Source: Thalassovita litoralis
Lineage (GTDB): Bacteria > Pseudomonadota > Alphaproteobacteria > Rhodobacterales > Rhodobacteraceae
Length of the DNA: 64,000 bases
Direction of reading: 5' to 3'
Assembly: GCF_900182725.1 (NCBI RefSeq)
Contig: NZ_FXTO01000016.1
Span: 1-64,000, forward strand
The notes below the pieces were generated by a model. It saw only the letters and a list, made by a program, of their open reading frames with translations. It was not told where the DNA came from and made no database searches. The translations under genes were made by a program, and so were the position numbers. Shown piece after piece: positions 18,473 through 27,301 of this stretch. Position 1 is the first letter of the stretch. Every line of letters begins with the position of its first letter.

Positions 18473-18967
18473 TTACCGGAATTTCCGCGCCTTACGGATC
18501 AGCATGTCGCGCTTCATCTTCGACAGATGATCAAAATACATCTTGCCATTCAGATGGTCGATCTGATGCTGAACGCTGGTCGCCCACAGCCCAACAAAAT
18601 CCCGCTCTTCAACCTCTCCTGCCTCGTTCAGAAATCGGACCGTCACCGCGCGGGGCCGTTCGATCCGGGCGTGGACGCCGGGCAGGTTCGGGCTGGCCTC
18701 GTCATGGGGACGGAACTGAACGCTGGAATGCAGCACTTCGGGATTCGCCATGCGCACCGCCTGCCCGCGCGCTTCGGACGCATCCACAACGGCCAGGCGC
18801 TGCATGACGCCGATCTGCACCGCAGCCAGCCCGACACCGGGCATGGCTTCCATCGTGTCGATCATATCGGCCCAGATTGCCCTTGTTTCATCGGTAATCA
18901 TCTCAACCGGATCGGCCACGGTACGCAGCCGCTTGTCCGGCCAGGGGATACATTTCCGAACGGTCAT
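18473..18967 (-). CDS. Peptide deformylase-like protein with degenerate active site
   Basis: A 164-residue deformylase fold protein with an intact motif 1 (GVGLAAVQIG). The other two motifs are changed. EGCLS, whose Cys binds the metal, reads EASPN (Cys to Ser92). HEIDH reads HQIDH, so the general base Glu is Gln135, encoded CAG. Both residues are essential in known deformylases, so this copy should not deformylate peptides. The frame is fully open and starts inside the stop of the preceding def gene, which argues it is maintained. A role as a binding or regulatory partner is inference. Confidence 0.85.
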   Translation of the reverse strand: MTVRKCIPWPDKRLRTVADPVEMITDETRAIWADMIDTMEAMPGVGLAAVQIGVMQRLAVVDASEARGQAVRMANPEVLHSSVQFRPHDEASPNLPGVHARIERPRAVTVRFLNEAGEVEERDFVGLWATSVQHQIDHLNGKMYFDHLSKMKRDMLIRKARKFR

Positions 18968-19461
18968 TTCTGCGCCTCCAGATAAGCGCCTTCGATACGG
19001 GCGCGATCGCTATCCCCGATCCGGTCAAAGATCACACACCCGTCCAGATGGTCATATTCATGCAAGGCGCAACGCGCCTCGAACCCGGTCAATTCGCGCC
19101 GGATCATTGCGCCATCCAAACCCCGCCAACGCAGCAGCACAGATACCGGGCGCTCAACCTCAACCGGCGCATTCGGGATCGACAGGCAGCCTTCTTCTCC
19201 TGTCGCAGTTTCCGCGGACAGGGATATGATTTCCGGGTTTATACAAACCTCGGGCGTTGGGTTGCCCTCTTTCCAGCCGCAGTCCATCACAAACATGCGC
19301 TTCATGACGCCAACCTGCGGGGCTGCCAGCCCGCGCCCCGGCGCATCATACATGGTTTCCAACATCGCCGCCGCCAAATCCGAAACATCCTCGTCCCCGA
19401 CTGGGGCACAGACCTGCGACAAACGGGGATCGGGCCATTTCAGGATTGGCAGAATGCTCAT
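18964..19461 (-). CDS. def: Peptide deformylase (second copy)
   Basis: A complete 165-residue deformylase. Motif 1 is GRGLAAPQ, with Arg at the usually hydrophobic position; motif 2 is EEGCLSIP with Cys92; motif 3 is HEYDH with His134, Glu135 and His138. All catalytic residues are therefore present. It removes the formyl group from nascent proteins. It overlaps both def neighbours by four bases, forming a coupled three-gene operon with an identical order of motifs but only moderate sequence identity between copies. Confidence 0.92.
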   Translation of the reverse strand: MSILPILKWPDPRLSQVCAPVGDEDVSDLAAAMLETMYDAPGRGLAAPQVGVMKRMFVMDCGWKEGNPTPEVCINPEIISLSAETATGEEGCLSIPNAPVEVERPVSVLLRWRGLDGAMIRRELTGFEARCALHEYDHLDGCVIFDRIGDSDRARIEGAYLEAQK

Positions 19462-19976
19462 GTCCGCGCCCGTTCGCGTTTCAATTTCTGCATTTTGCGG
19501 GTGATCATCTGGCGCTTCAGCGGTTTCAGATAATCAATGAACAGCTTGCCGTTCAAATGGTCGATTTCGTGCTGAACACATGTCGCCCACAGACCTGCAA
19601 AATCTTCTTGCTGCTCTTTACCGTTCCGGTCGATCCATTTCACGGTCACTTCGGCTGGGCGGGTCACTTCGGCGTATTGCTCGGGGATGGACAGGCAGCC
19701 TTCTTCATAAACGCTGGTCTGATCCGACGCAGCGACCACCTCGGGGTTGAACATGATCAACGGTCGCGGGGTTTCGCCCTGTTCTTTCACGCAATCCAGC
19801 ACGATCAGGCGATCCAGCACACCGATTTGCGGCGCCGCCAAACCAACGCCCGGCGCGTCATACATGGTTTCCAACATGTCGTCAGCCAATGTACGCAAAT
19901 CATCAGACAGGTCTGGCACAGCAGCACAGACCTTTTTCAGGCGGGGATCGGGATGGATCAGGATCGGACGTATCAT
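19458..19976 (-). CDS. def: Peptide deformylase (first copy, canonical)
   Basis: The first gene of the tandem triplet, 172 residues. It carries GVGLAAPQIG, EEGCLSIP (Cys94) and QHEIDHLNG (His136, Glu137, His140), as in housekeeping type 1 deformylases. This is the copy most likely to do the bulk of N-formyl removal. Upstream is an AT-rich 257-bp gap shared with the divergent PatB-type gene. Confidence 0.95.
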   Translation of the reverse strand: MIRPILIHPDPRLKKVCAAVPDLSDDLRTLADDMLETMYDAPGVGLAAPQIGVLDRLIVLDCVKEQGETPRPLIMFNPEVVAASDQTSVYEEGCLSIPEQYAEVTRPAEVTVKWIDRNGKEQQEDFAGLWATCVQHEIDHLNGKLFIDYLKPLKRQMITRKMQKLKRERART

Positions 19977-20113
19977 ATTCGAGGATTTAGGATATGGTCA
20001 CAGCCCGCGCAATGGGCCAAAATTTTGCACTCTCCACAAGGGCAATACGCTAAAAGTCACATTATCCCGATTTATCGACATAAATCAGATAAATTTCCCA
20101 TATTATAATTAAT

Positions 20114-20134
20114 ATACGGAATTATCTTCCGTAT
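20114..20134. promoter_or_regulatory. Inverted repeat in AT-rich gap, possible operator
   Basis: ATACGGAA and TTCCGTAT form perfect 8-bp arms around TTATC. It lies in an unusually AT-rich stretch (about 20030-20160) between the divergent def and PatB-type genes, 100 bp before the latter. It could be a protein-binding site. No poly-T tract follows, so it is not a standard terminator. Confidence 0.45.
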
Positions 20135-20233
20135 TGATAAAATATGTGAAAAATACTCCCATCACAAGTCTTGCTTGTCCACCCCACAACAATCCGCATA
20201 GGCTGCCCACAAGCCGACCCTAAGGAGATCCCA

Positions 20234-21403
20234 ATGAAGTTTGACGAAATCATCAACCGCACTGGCAGCCATTCCGTGAAATGGGACATGATGGAAAATC
20301 TGTATGGCGTCCCTGCAAGCGAAGGCATCGCGATGTGGGTTGCCGATATGGATTTCCGTGCGCCGCAATGCGTTCAGGATGCGATTGGGAAAATGCACGA
20401 ACATGGCATTTACGGCTATTACGGTGACGATAGCAGCTATCGCGCCGCGATTTGCTGGTGGATGCAGAACCGGCATGGCTGGACCCTCGACCCCGAGGCA
20501 ATCTTTACCACTCATGGGCTGGTGAATGGCACCGCGATGTGTGTCGACACCTTCACCCAACCCGGCAACGGGGTGGTTTTGATGACGCCGGTCTACCATG
20601 CCTTTGCCAAGGTGATCCGCGCCAACAACCGCCGCGTGGTGGAGTGCGATCTGATCAATAACGACGGTCGCTACGAAATGGATTTCGACGCGTGGGATGC
20701 GCAACTGGACGGGTCCGAAAAAATGATGATTCTGTGTTCGCCGCATAACCCCGGCGGGCGTGTCTGGACGCGTGCAGAACTGGACGGCGTGGCCGCCTTT
20801 GCCAAACGCCACGACCTGATCCTTGTCTCGGATGAAATTCATCACGATCTGGTATTCCCCGGCGCACAGCATACCCCGATGGCGCTGATCAACGGGATCG
20901 AGGATCGGCTGATCATGATGACGGCAACCACAAAGACCTTTAACATTGCAGGCAGCCATTCCGGCAATGTGATCATACCCAACCCTGAACTGCGCCAGAA
21001 ATTCGGGGCGCGGATGATGGGGCTGGGCCTGTCGCCCAATTCGTTCGGGCTGCATATGGCCGAAGCGGCCTATTCCCCCGAAGGCGCGGCTTGGGTGGAT
21101 GACCTTGTCACCTATCTGGATGGGAACCGCCAGATTTTCGACGCCGGGATCAATGCTATCCCCGGACTGAAATCCATGCCGCTAGAGGCAACTTATCTGG
21201 CATGGGTCGATTTCGCCGGAACTGGCATGAGCCGCGAAGAATTCACTGACCGCGTTGAAAAAGGCGCAAAAATCGCCGTGAACCACGGGCCGACCTTTGG
21301 ATCGGGTGGCGACAATTTCCTGCGCTTCAATCTGGCGACCCCGCGCACGGTGGTGGAACAGGCAGTGGATCGGATGCAGGCGGCCTTTGCCGATTTGCAA
21401 TAA
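20234..21403 (+). CDS. MalY/PatB-family PLP-dependent C-S lyase (aminotransferase fold)
   Basis: A fold-type I PLP enzyme of 389 residues. MWVADMDF near residue 40, SPHNPGGRVW, LVSDEIHHDLVF with the pyridine-binding Asp, and TATTKTFNIAGSHSG with the Schiff-base Lys are the MalY/PatB pattern. These enzymes usually cleave cystathionine or other cysteine S-conjugates to pyruvate, ammonia and a thiol. The exact substrate is not determined. ATG 20234 follows AAGGAGA; the frame is open to 20171 without similarity. An intrinsic terminator follows. Confidence 0.87.
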   Translation: MKFDEIINRTGSHSVKWDMMENLYGVPASEGIAMWVADMDFRAPQCVQDAIGKMHEHGIYGYYGDDSSYRAAICWWMQNRHGWTLDPEAIFTTHGLVNGTAMCVDTFTQPGNGVVLMTPVYHAFAKVIRANNRRVVECDLINNDGRYEMDFDAWDAQLDGSEKMMILCSPHNPGGRVWTRAELDGVAAFAKRHDLILVSDEIHHDLVFPGAQHTPMALINGIEDRLIMMTATTKTFNIAGSHSGNVIIPNPELRQKFGARMMGLGLSPNSFGLHMAEAAYSPEGAAWVDDLVTYLDGNRQIFDAGINAIPGLKSMPLEATYLAWVDFAGTGMSREEFTDRVEKGAKIAVNHGPTFGSGGDNFLRFNLATPRTVVEQAVDRMQAAFADLQ

Positions 21404-21429
21404 ACGCCACATGATGCAGAAAAAACAAT

Positions 21430-21453
21430 AGCGCCCTGATCGGGGCGCTTTTA
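21430..21453 (+). terminator. Intrinsic terminator after the PatB-type gene
   Basis: AGCGCCC and GGGGCGCT form a GC-rich hairpin followed by TTTT, 26 bp after the stop codon. Confidence 0.8.
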
Positions 21454-21475
21454 TCGTCTCTATATCTGGAACAGC

Positions 21476-21832
21476 TTACAGGAAACGCTCTTCCAGCAGC
21501 CCAGAAACATCCGGGTGATCCATGACAAAATCCAGCGGCGCTTTTGTATGGACTGCGGTCAATCGCTTGAATTCGTAAATCATCTGTCCACCCTCCTCGG
21601 CCGAGGCGACGATAAGACATTGATACAGATGAAAGCCCCGCTCATACAGATCGACAAAGCCGCGCAAATTGGGGGCGTCCGCCATATCCAGCGCGAATCC
21701 CGTATCCCAGAAACGTAGCACCCGAAATGCTTTGCCGTTTGCCTCGACCATCATCCGGCTGGACCGTTTCAAATTCACCGTCCGCACAGCATCCAATCCG
21801 GCCTGCAATTCCTTTGACACATAGGTTGTCAT
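21476..21832 (-). CDS. Conserved hypothetical protein, possible PilZ-like fold
   Basis: A 118-residue soluble protein that I do not recognise with confidence. It contains KRSSRMMVEANG followed by FWDTGFALD, loosely like the Arg-rich and D-x-S/G-x-x-G elements of PilZ domains, then a hydrophobic/basic C-terminal half. No signal peptide or membrane helix is visible. It stands alone on the minus strand, convergent with the PatB-type gene, and its codon use matches its neighbours. The PilZ idea is a guess. Confidence 0.6.
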   Translation of the reverse strand: MTTYVSKELQAGLDAVRTVNLKRSSRMMVEANGKAFRVLRFWDTGFALDMADAPNLRGFVDLYERGFHLYQCLIVASAEEGGQMIYEFKRLTAVHTKAPLDFVMDHPDVSGLLEERFL

Positions 21833-22102
21833 GGTCCCGGCTCCCTTCTCCGGTTCGCGTTTCCTGCTTTTAGCATGACGCGGGAATGCCTCACGTCAAG
21901 TTATGCTTTTATGACGCAACGCAGCATGTGGCAGCGCCTTATCCACAAGGCTTGTGATCGCATCGCCCCCGGCCTCGCATCGGCCAACCCCTTCTAAAGA
22001 CACAGAATCGGCTGCATGTGCAGCGATGCACTGGCCCTGCGCGGCGGCAGCGGTTTCCCCACGCCGCCCGCTTCGCTACACAAGCGCAGCAGGAGGACGA
22101 TC

Positions 22103-23077
22103 ATGGGTTATCTGGAACACGGAAAATGGCAGGTTGGTGGATATGACACCACGAAAACCGGCGGCGCATTTGTTCGCTCGAATACCAGTTTCCGAAACTG
22201 GGTCACCCCAGACGGACGCCCCGGCCCCACTGGCAAAGACGGCTTTGTCGCTGAAAGCGGTCGGTATCACCTCTATGTCTCATACGCCTGCCCTTGGGCG
22301 CATCGCACCCTGATTTTCCGGGCGCTGAAGGGGCTTCGGGATCACATAGCGGTTTCCGTCGTCCATCCCGACATGCTTGAGGATGGCTGGACCTTCGATA
22401 CAGATTTTCCGGGCGCAACCGGGGACACACTGCACCGCTTGCCGTTTCTACGCGATCTGTACACTCGCGCCCAACCGGATATTTCAGGCCGGGTCACGGT
22501 GCCGGTTTTGTGGGACACGCGACGCAACACCATCGTATCTAACGAAAGCGCCGAAATCATCCGCATGTTTAACAGCGCCTTTAACGGGCTGACGGGGGAT
22601 ATGCAGGATTTCTACCCCGCCGAACTGCGCCCACAGATCGACAGGTTGAATGCCCGCATATACGACACCGTGAACAATGGCGTTTACAAATCCGGCTTTG
22701 CCACCACCCAAGCCGCCTATGATGCGGCTGTGCATCCCCTGTTTGATACGCTGGACTGGCTGGAATCCCATCTGACCAGAAACCGCTATCTGTTGGGCGA
22801 TACGATCACCGAGGCCGATTGGCGACTGTTCCCAACCTTGATCCGCTTCGATCCGGTCTATCATCTGCATTTCAAATGCAACCGCCGCCGGATCGTGGAT
22901 TACCCCAATCTTTGGGCCTATACGCGGGAATTGTATCAATGGCCCGGCGTATCGGAAACGGTACATCTGGACCATATCGTGCGCCACTATCATTTTAGCC
23001 ACAGCACGATTAACCCGCACCGGATTATCCCGATCAATCCGCAAATCGACTATACTGCCCCGCACGGGCGCGGCTGA
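22103..23077 (+). CDS. Glutathionyl-hydroquinone reductase (Xi-class glutathione transferase)
   Basis: A 324-residue GST of the Xi class (YqjG/ECM4 type). The catalytic Cys63 lies in SYACPWAHRTL. The thioredoxin-like domain has VPVLWDTRRNTIVSNESAEIIRMF. The all-helical domain ends with ITEADWRLFPTLIRFDPVYHLHFKCN, the family signature. Such enzymes reduce glutathionyl-hydroquinones with a second GSH. ATG 22103 follows AGGAGGACG; the open frame upstream to 22016 is unlikely coding. The 270-bp gap before it shows no gene. Confidence 0.92.
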   Translation: MGYLEHGKWQVGGYDTTKTGGAFVRSNTSFRNWVTPDGRPGPTGKDGFVAESGRYHLYVSYACPWAHRTLIFRALKGLRDHIAVSVVHPDMLEDGWTFDTDFPGATGDTLHRLPFLRDLYTRAQPDISGRVTVPVLWDTRRNTIVSNESAEIIRMFNSAFNGLTGDMQDFYPAELRPQIDRLNARIYDTVNNGVYKSGFATTQAAYDAAVHPLFDTLDWLESHLTRNRYLLGDTITEADWRLFPTLIRFDPVYHLHFKCNRRRIVDYPNLWAYTRELYQWPGVSETVHLDHIVRHYHFSHSTINPHRIIPINPQIDYTAPHGRG

Positions 23078-23083
23078 CCCTAC

Positions 23084-23446
23084 TTAGGCGCGCGATCCGT
23101 AATGTTCCACCATTGCCGCCAGATCCTCGGGCGGGACGTTCGTGGGCAGGAATGCGCAGGTGTTAGAAACAAGCTGGAAAATCGACCCGTCAGAGAAAAA
23201 GCTGGTATTCGTCACGAACATCACGCGCGCATTCGGATGGCGATAGTTGGCATAATCCGCAATGGCAAAGGCACTGCCCTGTCCCAGCACCAGATTTAAC
23301 ACGATCACCTGAACCGGATGAGCGTGCAGAAAAGCCAACGCCTGATCCTGAGTATGGGTCAGCGTCACCTTGGCCCCCTGCCGTTGCAGGCAATTGGCCC
23401 AGACCCCACCCAGATCGGGGTCGGGTTCGACGATCAACACATCCAT
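23084..23446 (-). CDS. Receiver-like protein lacking the phosphoacceptor aspartate
   Basis: A 120-residue stand-alone domain built like a response-regulator receiver: MDVLIVEPDPDLGG, then QVIVLNLVLGQGS, then VMFVTNTSFF, then CAFLPTNVPPEDL. The phosphorylated Asp is Asn51 (VLNLVL). The acidic pocket is reduced to Glu7/Asp9, and the conserved Lys before the last proline is Thr. It therefore cannot be controlled by normal aspartyl phosphorylation. It probably acts by protein-protein contact, but that is inference. It is convergent with the GST gene. Confidence 0.75.
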   Translation of the reverse strand: MDVLIVEPDPDLGGVWANCLQRQGAKVTLTHTQDQALAFLHAHPVQVIVLNLVLGQGSAFAIADYANYRHPNARVMFVTNTSFFSDGSIFQLVSNTCAFLPTNVPPEDLAAMVEHYGSRA

Positions 23447-23603
23447 ATTATTCTCCGATTCATGCGCCGGATGCCCCCCACCGCACTTATTCAGAAATTA
23501 GCCATATTCCCTAACAAAAGGTTAACGCCTCAGCGGGGGCTTGTACTTTGAGCGGAAATCCGTTCAACAATCCCGCAAAAGCGGCAAACTGGGAACCGAA
23601 ACG

Positions 23604-24542
23604 GTGCAAAACGACAAACGGGATCACGGTGGTGGGCTTGATGCAGCCGCTGCGCAATACGGGGGCGACCGGGCGGATTGGATTGACCTGTCAACCGGCA
23701 TCAATCCGGTTCCCTATCCTATCAGCCCCCTGCCCCCGGACTGCTGGACCGCCCTGCCTGATGCAACGGCACAAGACGCGCTGATCCAGGCCGCCCGCCG
23801 GTTCTGGCACATCCCGGACGATGCTACGGTATTGGCGGCCCCCGGCGCATCAGGCCTGATTGCACGCATTCCCGCGCTGCGCCCTGCGGGCAAGGTAGAT
23901 ATCCCCCAGCCCACATATAACGAACATTGGGCCGCCTTTCGGGCAGCCGGGTGGCAACAGGCAACCGATACCCCGGACGCCCGCGTTTTGGTGCATCCCA
24001 ACAATCCCACAGGCGACTGGCACAGCCCCAATATGCTAACCACCCCGCTGACCGTAGTGGACGAAAGCTTTTGCGACATCGCGCCGGATCGGTCGATGAT
24101 TGCCCAAACGCCCCGCCCCGGTCTGATCATTCTGAAAAGTTTCGGAAAATTCTGGGGGCTGGCCGGGTTGCGGCTGGGATTTGCCATTGGCCACCCCGAT
24201 GACATCAACAGGCTGGCGCAAATGATGGGGCCGTGGCCAGTATCCGGCCCGGCCCTGCACATTGGCACCCAAGCCCTGCAAGATACCGAATGGGCAAACA
24301 CCACCCGCCTGCGCCTGACGACCGACGCAGACAGGCTGGACCGCCTGATGACCGACGCGGGGGCCGCGCTGCATGGCGGCACACCGCTGTTTCGGCTGTA
24401 CCATGTCGACAATGCCGCCCAATGGCAGGACCGACTGGCCCGCCACCATATCTGGACCCGCATATTTCCCTATTCCCACCACCTGCTGCGGCTGGGCCTG
24501 CCCGCCCCACAGCACTGGCCCAGACTGGAGGCCGCGCTATGA
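23604..24542 (+). CDS. cobC: L-threonine-O-3-phosphate decarboxylase CobC
   Basis: A PLP-dependent aminotransferase-fold enzyme of 312 residues. It makes (R)-1-amino-2-propanol phosphate, the linker of the cobalamin nucleotide loop. [10 protein letters not shown] near the start, [20 protein letters not shown] and the Schiff-base stretch [15 protein letters not shown] are the CobC/CobD-type pattern. The GTG at 23604 is the most plausible start, though the frame is open to 23541. It overlaps cobD by four bases. No cobalamin riboswitch is visible upstream. Confidence 0.88.
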   Translation: MQNDKRDHGGGLDAAAAQYGGDRADWIDLSTGINPVPYPISPLPPDCWTALPDATAQDALIQAARRFWHIPDDATVLAAPGASGLIARIPALRPAGKVDIPQPTYNEHWAAFRAAGWQQATDTPDARVLVHPNNPTGDWHSPNMLTTPLTVVDESFCDIAPDRSMIAQTPRPGLIILKSFGKFWGLAGLRLGFAIGHPDDINRLAQMMGPWPVSGPALHIGTQALQDTEWANTTRLRLTTDADRLDRLMTDAGAALHGGTPLFRLYHVDNAAQWQDRLARHHIWTRIFPYSHHLLRLGLPAPQHWPRLEAAL

Positions 24543-25447
24543 CCCTTTTCTTTGCCATGTTACTGGACGCCGCTTTGGGGGAACCCAAATGGCTGTGGGA
24601 TCGTCTACCGCATCCAGCCATCTTGATGGGACGCGCAATTGCGTGGTGCGATGATCGGTTTAACACTGGCCCCTTTCGCCTGCTGCGTGGTGTCGGGGTG
24701 ATGACAGCTCTGGCGGCTGGCGCACTCCTTCTGGGAGAGGCTTTGTCCTTCCTTGGTCCTGTCATTGAAATCCTGATCGCTGCAATCCTTTTGGCCCAAC
24801 GCTCCTTGGTTCAGCATGTGCAGGCCGTCGGCGATGCGCTGCGCCTGTCCGTTGGTGATGGCCGCCGCGCCGTTGCGATGATCGTCGGGCGCGATACCGC
24901 AGAAATGGATGGCCCTGCCGTAACCCGCGCCGCTATTGAATCCGCTGCGGAAAACCTGTCAGACGGGGTGATTGCCCCGGCCTTCTGGTTTCTGATCGGC
25001 GGACTTCCGGGGCTGCTGCTGTATAAAATCACCAATACAGCCGACAGCATGATTGGCCACCGCACCCCGCGCCACGCAGAATTCGGCTGGGCCGCCGCCC
25101 GATTGGATGACCTGCTGAACCTGATCCCGGCCCGCCTGACTGCCCTGCTGATCGCCCTGCCCCATCACGTCCTGCGCGACTGGCCCGCCATCCGGGCCGA
25201 GGCACGCCAGCACCGTTCCCCGAATGCAGGCTGGCCCGAGGCCGCAATGGCCCGCGCCCTGAACGTGGCACTGTCCGGCCCGCGTTCCTATAACGGGCAA
25301 ATGCAGGACCATCCTTGGGTGCATCCGCTGGGCAACCATCATCCCGGCCCGCACCAGATCGACGCCGCTGTTTCTGCACTCTGGCGGGCATGGGCGCTTG
25401 CGCTGGCGGGTGGGTTGGTTCTGGGGCTTTTAGGGTGTCTGCTCTGA
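24539..25447 (+). CDS. cobD: Adenosylcobinamide-phosphate synthase CobD/CbiB
   Basis: An inner-membrane enzyme of 302 residues that attaches aminopropanol (phosphate) to adenosylcobyric acid. [18 protein letters not shown] at the N-terminus, [32 protein letters not shown] and the PSYNG-like PRSYNGQ stretch are family hallmarks. Four to five membrane helices are visible. The ATG at 24539 overlaps the cobC stop, which is the usual cobC-cobD coupling. No other cobalamin genes are in the window. Confidence 0.93.
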   Translation: MTLFFAMLLDAALGEPKWLWDRLPHPAILMGRAIAWCDDRFNTGPFRLLRGVGVMTALAAGALLLGEALSFLGPVIEILIAAILLAQRSLVQHVQAVGDALRLSVGDGRRAVAMIVGRDTAEMDGPAVTRAAIESAAENLSDGVIAPAFWFLIGGLPGLLLYKITNTADSMIGHRTPRHAEFGWAAARLDDLLNLIPARLTALLIALPHHVLRDWPAIRAEARQHRSPNAGWPEAAMARALNVALSGPRSYNGQMQDHPWVHPLGNHHPGPHQIDAAVSALWRAWALALAGGLVLGLLGCLL

Positions 25448-25526
25448 AGATGGGTTTCTGATCTTCGCACCGCCTTTGCTTCCTGTTAGGCTTTGCCCAA
25501 ACCATTTCAAAACCCCCGAGGATTTC

Positions 25527-26699
25527 ATGAAACTTTGCCTGCCTCTTGCCGCCCTGCTTTTTTCAGCCACGACAGCGTTGGCCGCGCCGACGTGCGGCGG
25601 CAGTTTTTCGGGGTTTGTACAGGGTTTGGCCGACGAAGCCCGCGCCAAGGGGCATGATGCAGCCACCGTCAAACGCTTCTTTTCCGGCACCCGCCAAGAT
25701 GGCGCCGTGCTAAAAGCCGACCGCGCCCAAGGTGTGTTTCAACTGGATTTCACCACCTTTGCCCGCCGCCTGATTTCCAACGACCGGATGAAACGCGGCC
25801 TGTCCAACGCCAAAAAATACGATGCCGTTTTTAACCGTGTCGAACGTGACTATGGCGTATCGCGGGGCGTGCTACTGGCCTTTTGGGCCTTTGAAACCGA
25901 TTACGGCGCGTTTCAGGGGGATTTCAACACCCTGAACGCGCTGGTCACACTGGCCCATGACTGCCGCCGCCCCCACCTGTTCCGCCCACAGGTTTTCGCC
26001 GCGCTGGAATTGTACAAACACGGCGATTTTGACCCGGCCACCACCACCGGCGCGTGGGCCGGGGAAATCGGCATGGTGCAAATGCTGCCACAGGATATTC
26101 TGGACAATGGCGTTGATGGCGATGGGGATGGGCATGTCCGCCTGAAAAGCTCGGCCCCCGATGCGCTGCTGTCGGGCGCAAAGATGCTGAAACATCTGGG
26201 CTGGAAGGCTGGACAACCGTGGTTGCAGGAAATCACCGTTCCCGCCAACATGGATTGGTCTAAAACCGGCATCGACACCACCCTGCCCCTGTCACAATGG
26301 GAAGCAATGGGCATCCACCCCCGCACGGGGCAATGGGCCGCCAATCTACCCGGTTCCGTGATCCTGCCACAGGGGCACAAAGGCCCGGCTTTTCTAGCCT
26401 ATCCGAATTTCCATGTCTATTTTGAATGGAACCAAAGCTTTACCTATGTGTTGACCGCCGGGTATTTCGCCACGCGCCTGATGGGCGCGCCGGTCTTTGA
26501 TGCGGGCAATCCCGATCCGGGCCTGTCCGGGGCGCAAATGAAACAGCTTCAGCGCAAACTGGAAGCGCGCGGCCATCATGTCGGCAAGGTGGACGGGATA
26601 TTGGGGGCCAACACCCGCAAGGCCGTCCAGATCGAACAGAAACATCTGGGCCTGCCCGCCGACGCATGGCCCACCACTGAACTACTGGGGAAACTCTGA
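25527..26699 (+). CDS. Lytic murein transglycosylase (MltB-like) with peptidoglycan-binding domain
   Basis: A 390-residue periplasmic enzyme with a signal peptide (about residues 1-20, LLFSATTALAAP). The SLT_2/MltB catalytic domain has LLAFWAFETDYGAF containing the catalytic Glu, and GAWAGEIGMVQMLP. The C-terminus is a PG_binding_1 domain (QLQRKLEARGHHVGKVDG to the end). It cleaves the glycan strand of peptidoglycan to 1,6-anhydro products. It is coupled to the following MOSC gene by a one-base stop/start overlap. Confidence 0.93.
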   Translation: MKLCLPLAALLFSATTALAAPTCGGSFSGFVQGLADEARAKGHDAATVKRFFSGTRQDGAVLKADRAQGVFQLDFTTFARRLISNDRMKRGLSNAKKYDAVFNRVERDYGVSRGVLLAFWAFETDYGAFQGDFNTLNALVTLAHDCRRPHLFRPQVFAALELYKHGDFDPATTTGAWAGEIGMVQMLPQDILDNGVDGDGDGHVRLKSSAPDALLSGAKMLKHLGWKAGQPWLQEITVPANMDWSKTGIDTTLPLSQWEAMGIHPRTGQWAANLPGSVILPQGHKGPAFLAYPNFHVYFEWNQSFTYVLTAGYFATRLMGAPVFDAGNPDPGLSGAQMKQLQRKLEARGHHVGKVDGILGANTRKAVQIEQKHLGLPADAWPTTELLGKL

Positions 26700-27244
26700 T
26701 GCAAGCCACCACCGCCCAACTGCGCACCGCACTGGATCACGTTCGTGCCGCCCCCACAGATAATGCACCGATTGCATCGCTCTGTCGCCGCCCCGGCTTT
26801 GGCCAACGCGAATTTCTGACGGAACTGCCCCTGACCGTTGATCAGGGCATCCCCGGCGACCGCTGGCTGAGCGCCCCGTGGATGAAATTGCCGGATGGGT
26901 CGCCCGATCCGCGCATTCAGGTTTCCATCCTGCCGACCCGTGTTCTGGATGCGGTCTGGCTGGACCGTGACGCCCAACCCCACCCCGGCGATCCCATCGT
27001 GGCTGATCTGGATTGTTCCTACGGCAATCTGCCCATCGGCAGCCGCCTGCAAGCAGGCACCGCCGTGCTAGAGGTATCAGACGTCTTCAATGACGCCTGC
27101 GTGAAATGGAAAGCCCGCTATGGCAATGCCGCAAAGGACTGGATCACCGAACGCGAAAACGTTCACCTACGGCTGCGCGGATTGCTGTGCAAGATCGTGC
27201 AGGATGGCGTTTTGCGCCAAACGGATCATTTGGTGAAACTCTGA
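26699..27244 (+). CDS. MOSC-domain protein
   Basis: A 181-residue protein with a MOSC (molybdenum cofactor sulfurase C-terminal) domain. It shows LTVDQGIPGDRW, a conserved hydrophobic core, and FNDACVKWKARYG with the invariant Cys that may bind sulfur or molybdenum cofactor. Stand-alone bacterial MOSC proteins such as YiiM and YcbX reduce N-hydroxylated compounds or bind molybdopterin. The substrate here is unknown. Its start overlaps the transglycosylase stop (TGATG), and it is convergent with smc. Confidence 0.85.
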   Translation: MQATTAQLRTALDHVRAAPTDNAPIASLCRRPGFGQREFLTELPLTVDQGIPGDRWLSAPWMKLPDGSPDPRIQVSILPTRVLDAVWLDRDAQPHPGDPIVADLDCSYGNLPIGSRLQAGTAVLEVSDVFNDACVKWKARYGNAAKDWITERENVHLRLRGLLCKIVQDGVLRQTDHLVKL

Positions 27245-27301
27245 TTGCGGGACGGCGGGCGGGGCGATGTTGCCGCGTAGCGGTGACAAGCGGCCCTGCC
27301 G

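Noticed and set aside
20014-20023. CAAAATTTTG as a third copy of the double-palindrome element
   Set aside because: Only a simple 10-bp palindrome is present and the partner palindrome is missing.
22016-22102. An N-terminal extension of the glutathionyl-hydroquinone reductase
   Set aside because: The extension lacks family similarity, whereas the ATG at 22103 has an AGGAGGACG site.
23447-23603. Cobalamin riboswitch ahead of cobC
   Set aside because: The gap is short and I cannot find the conserved B12-box sequence.
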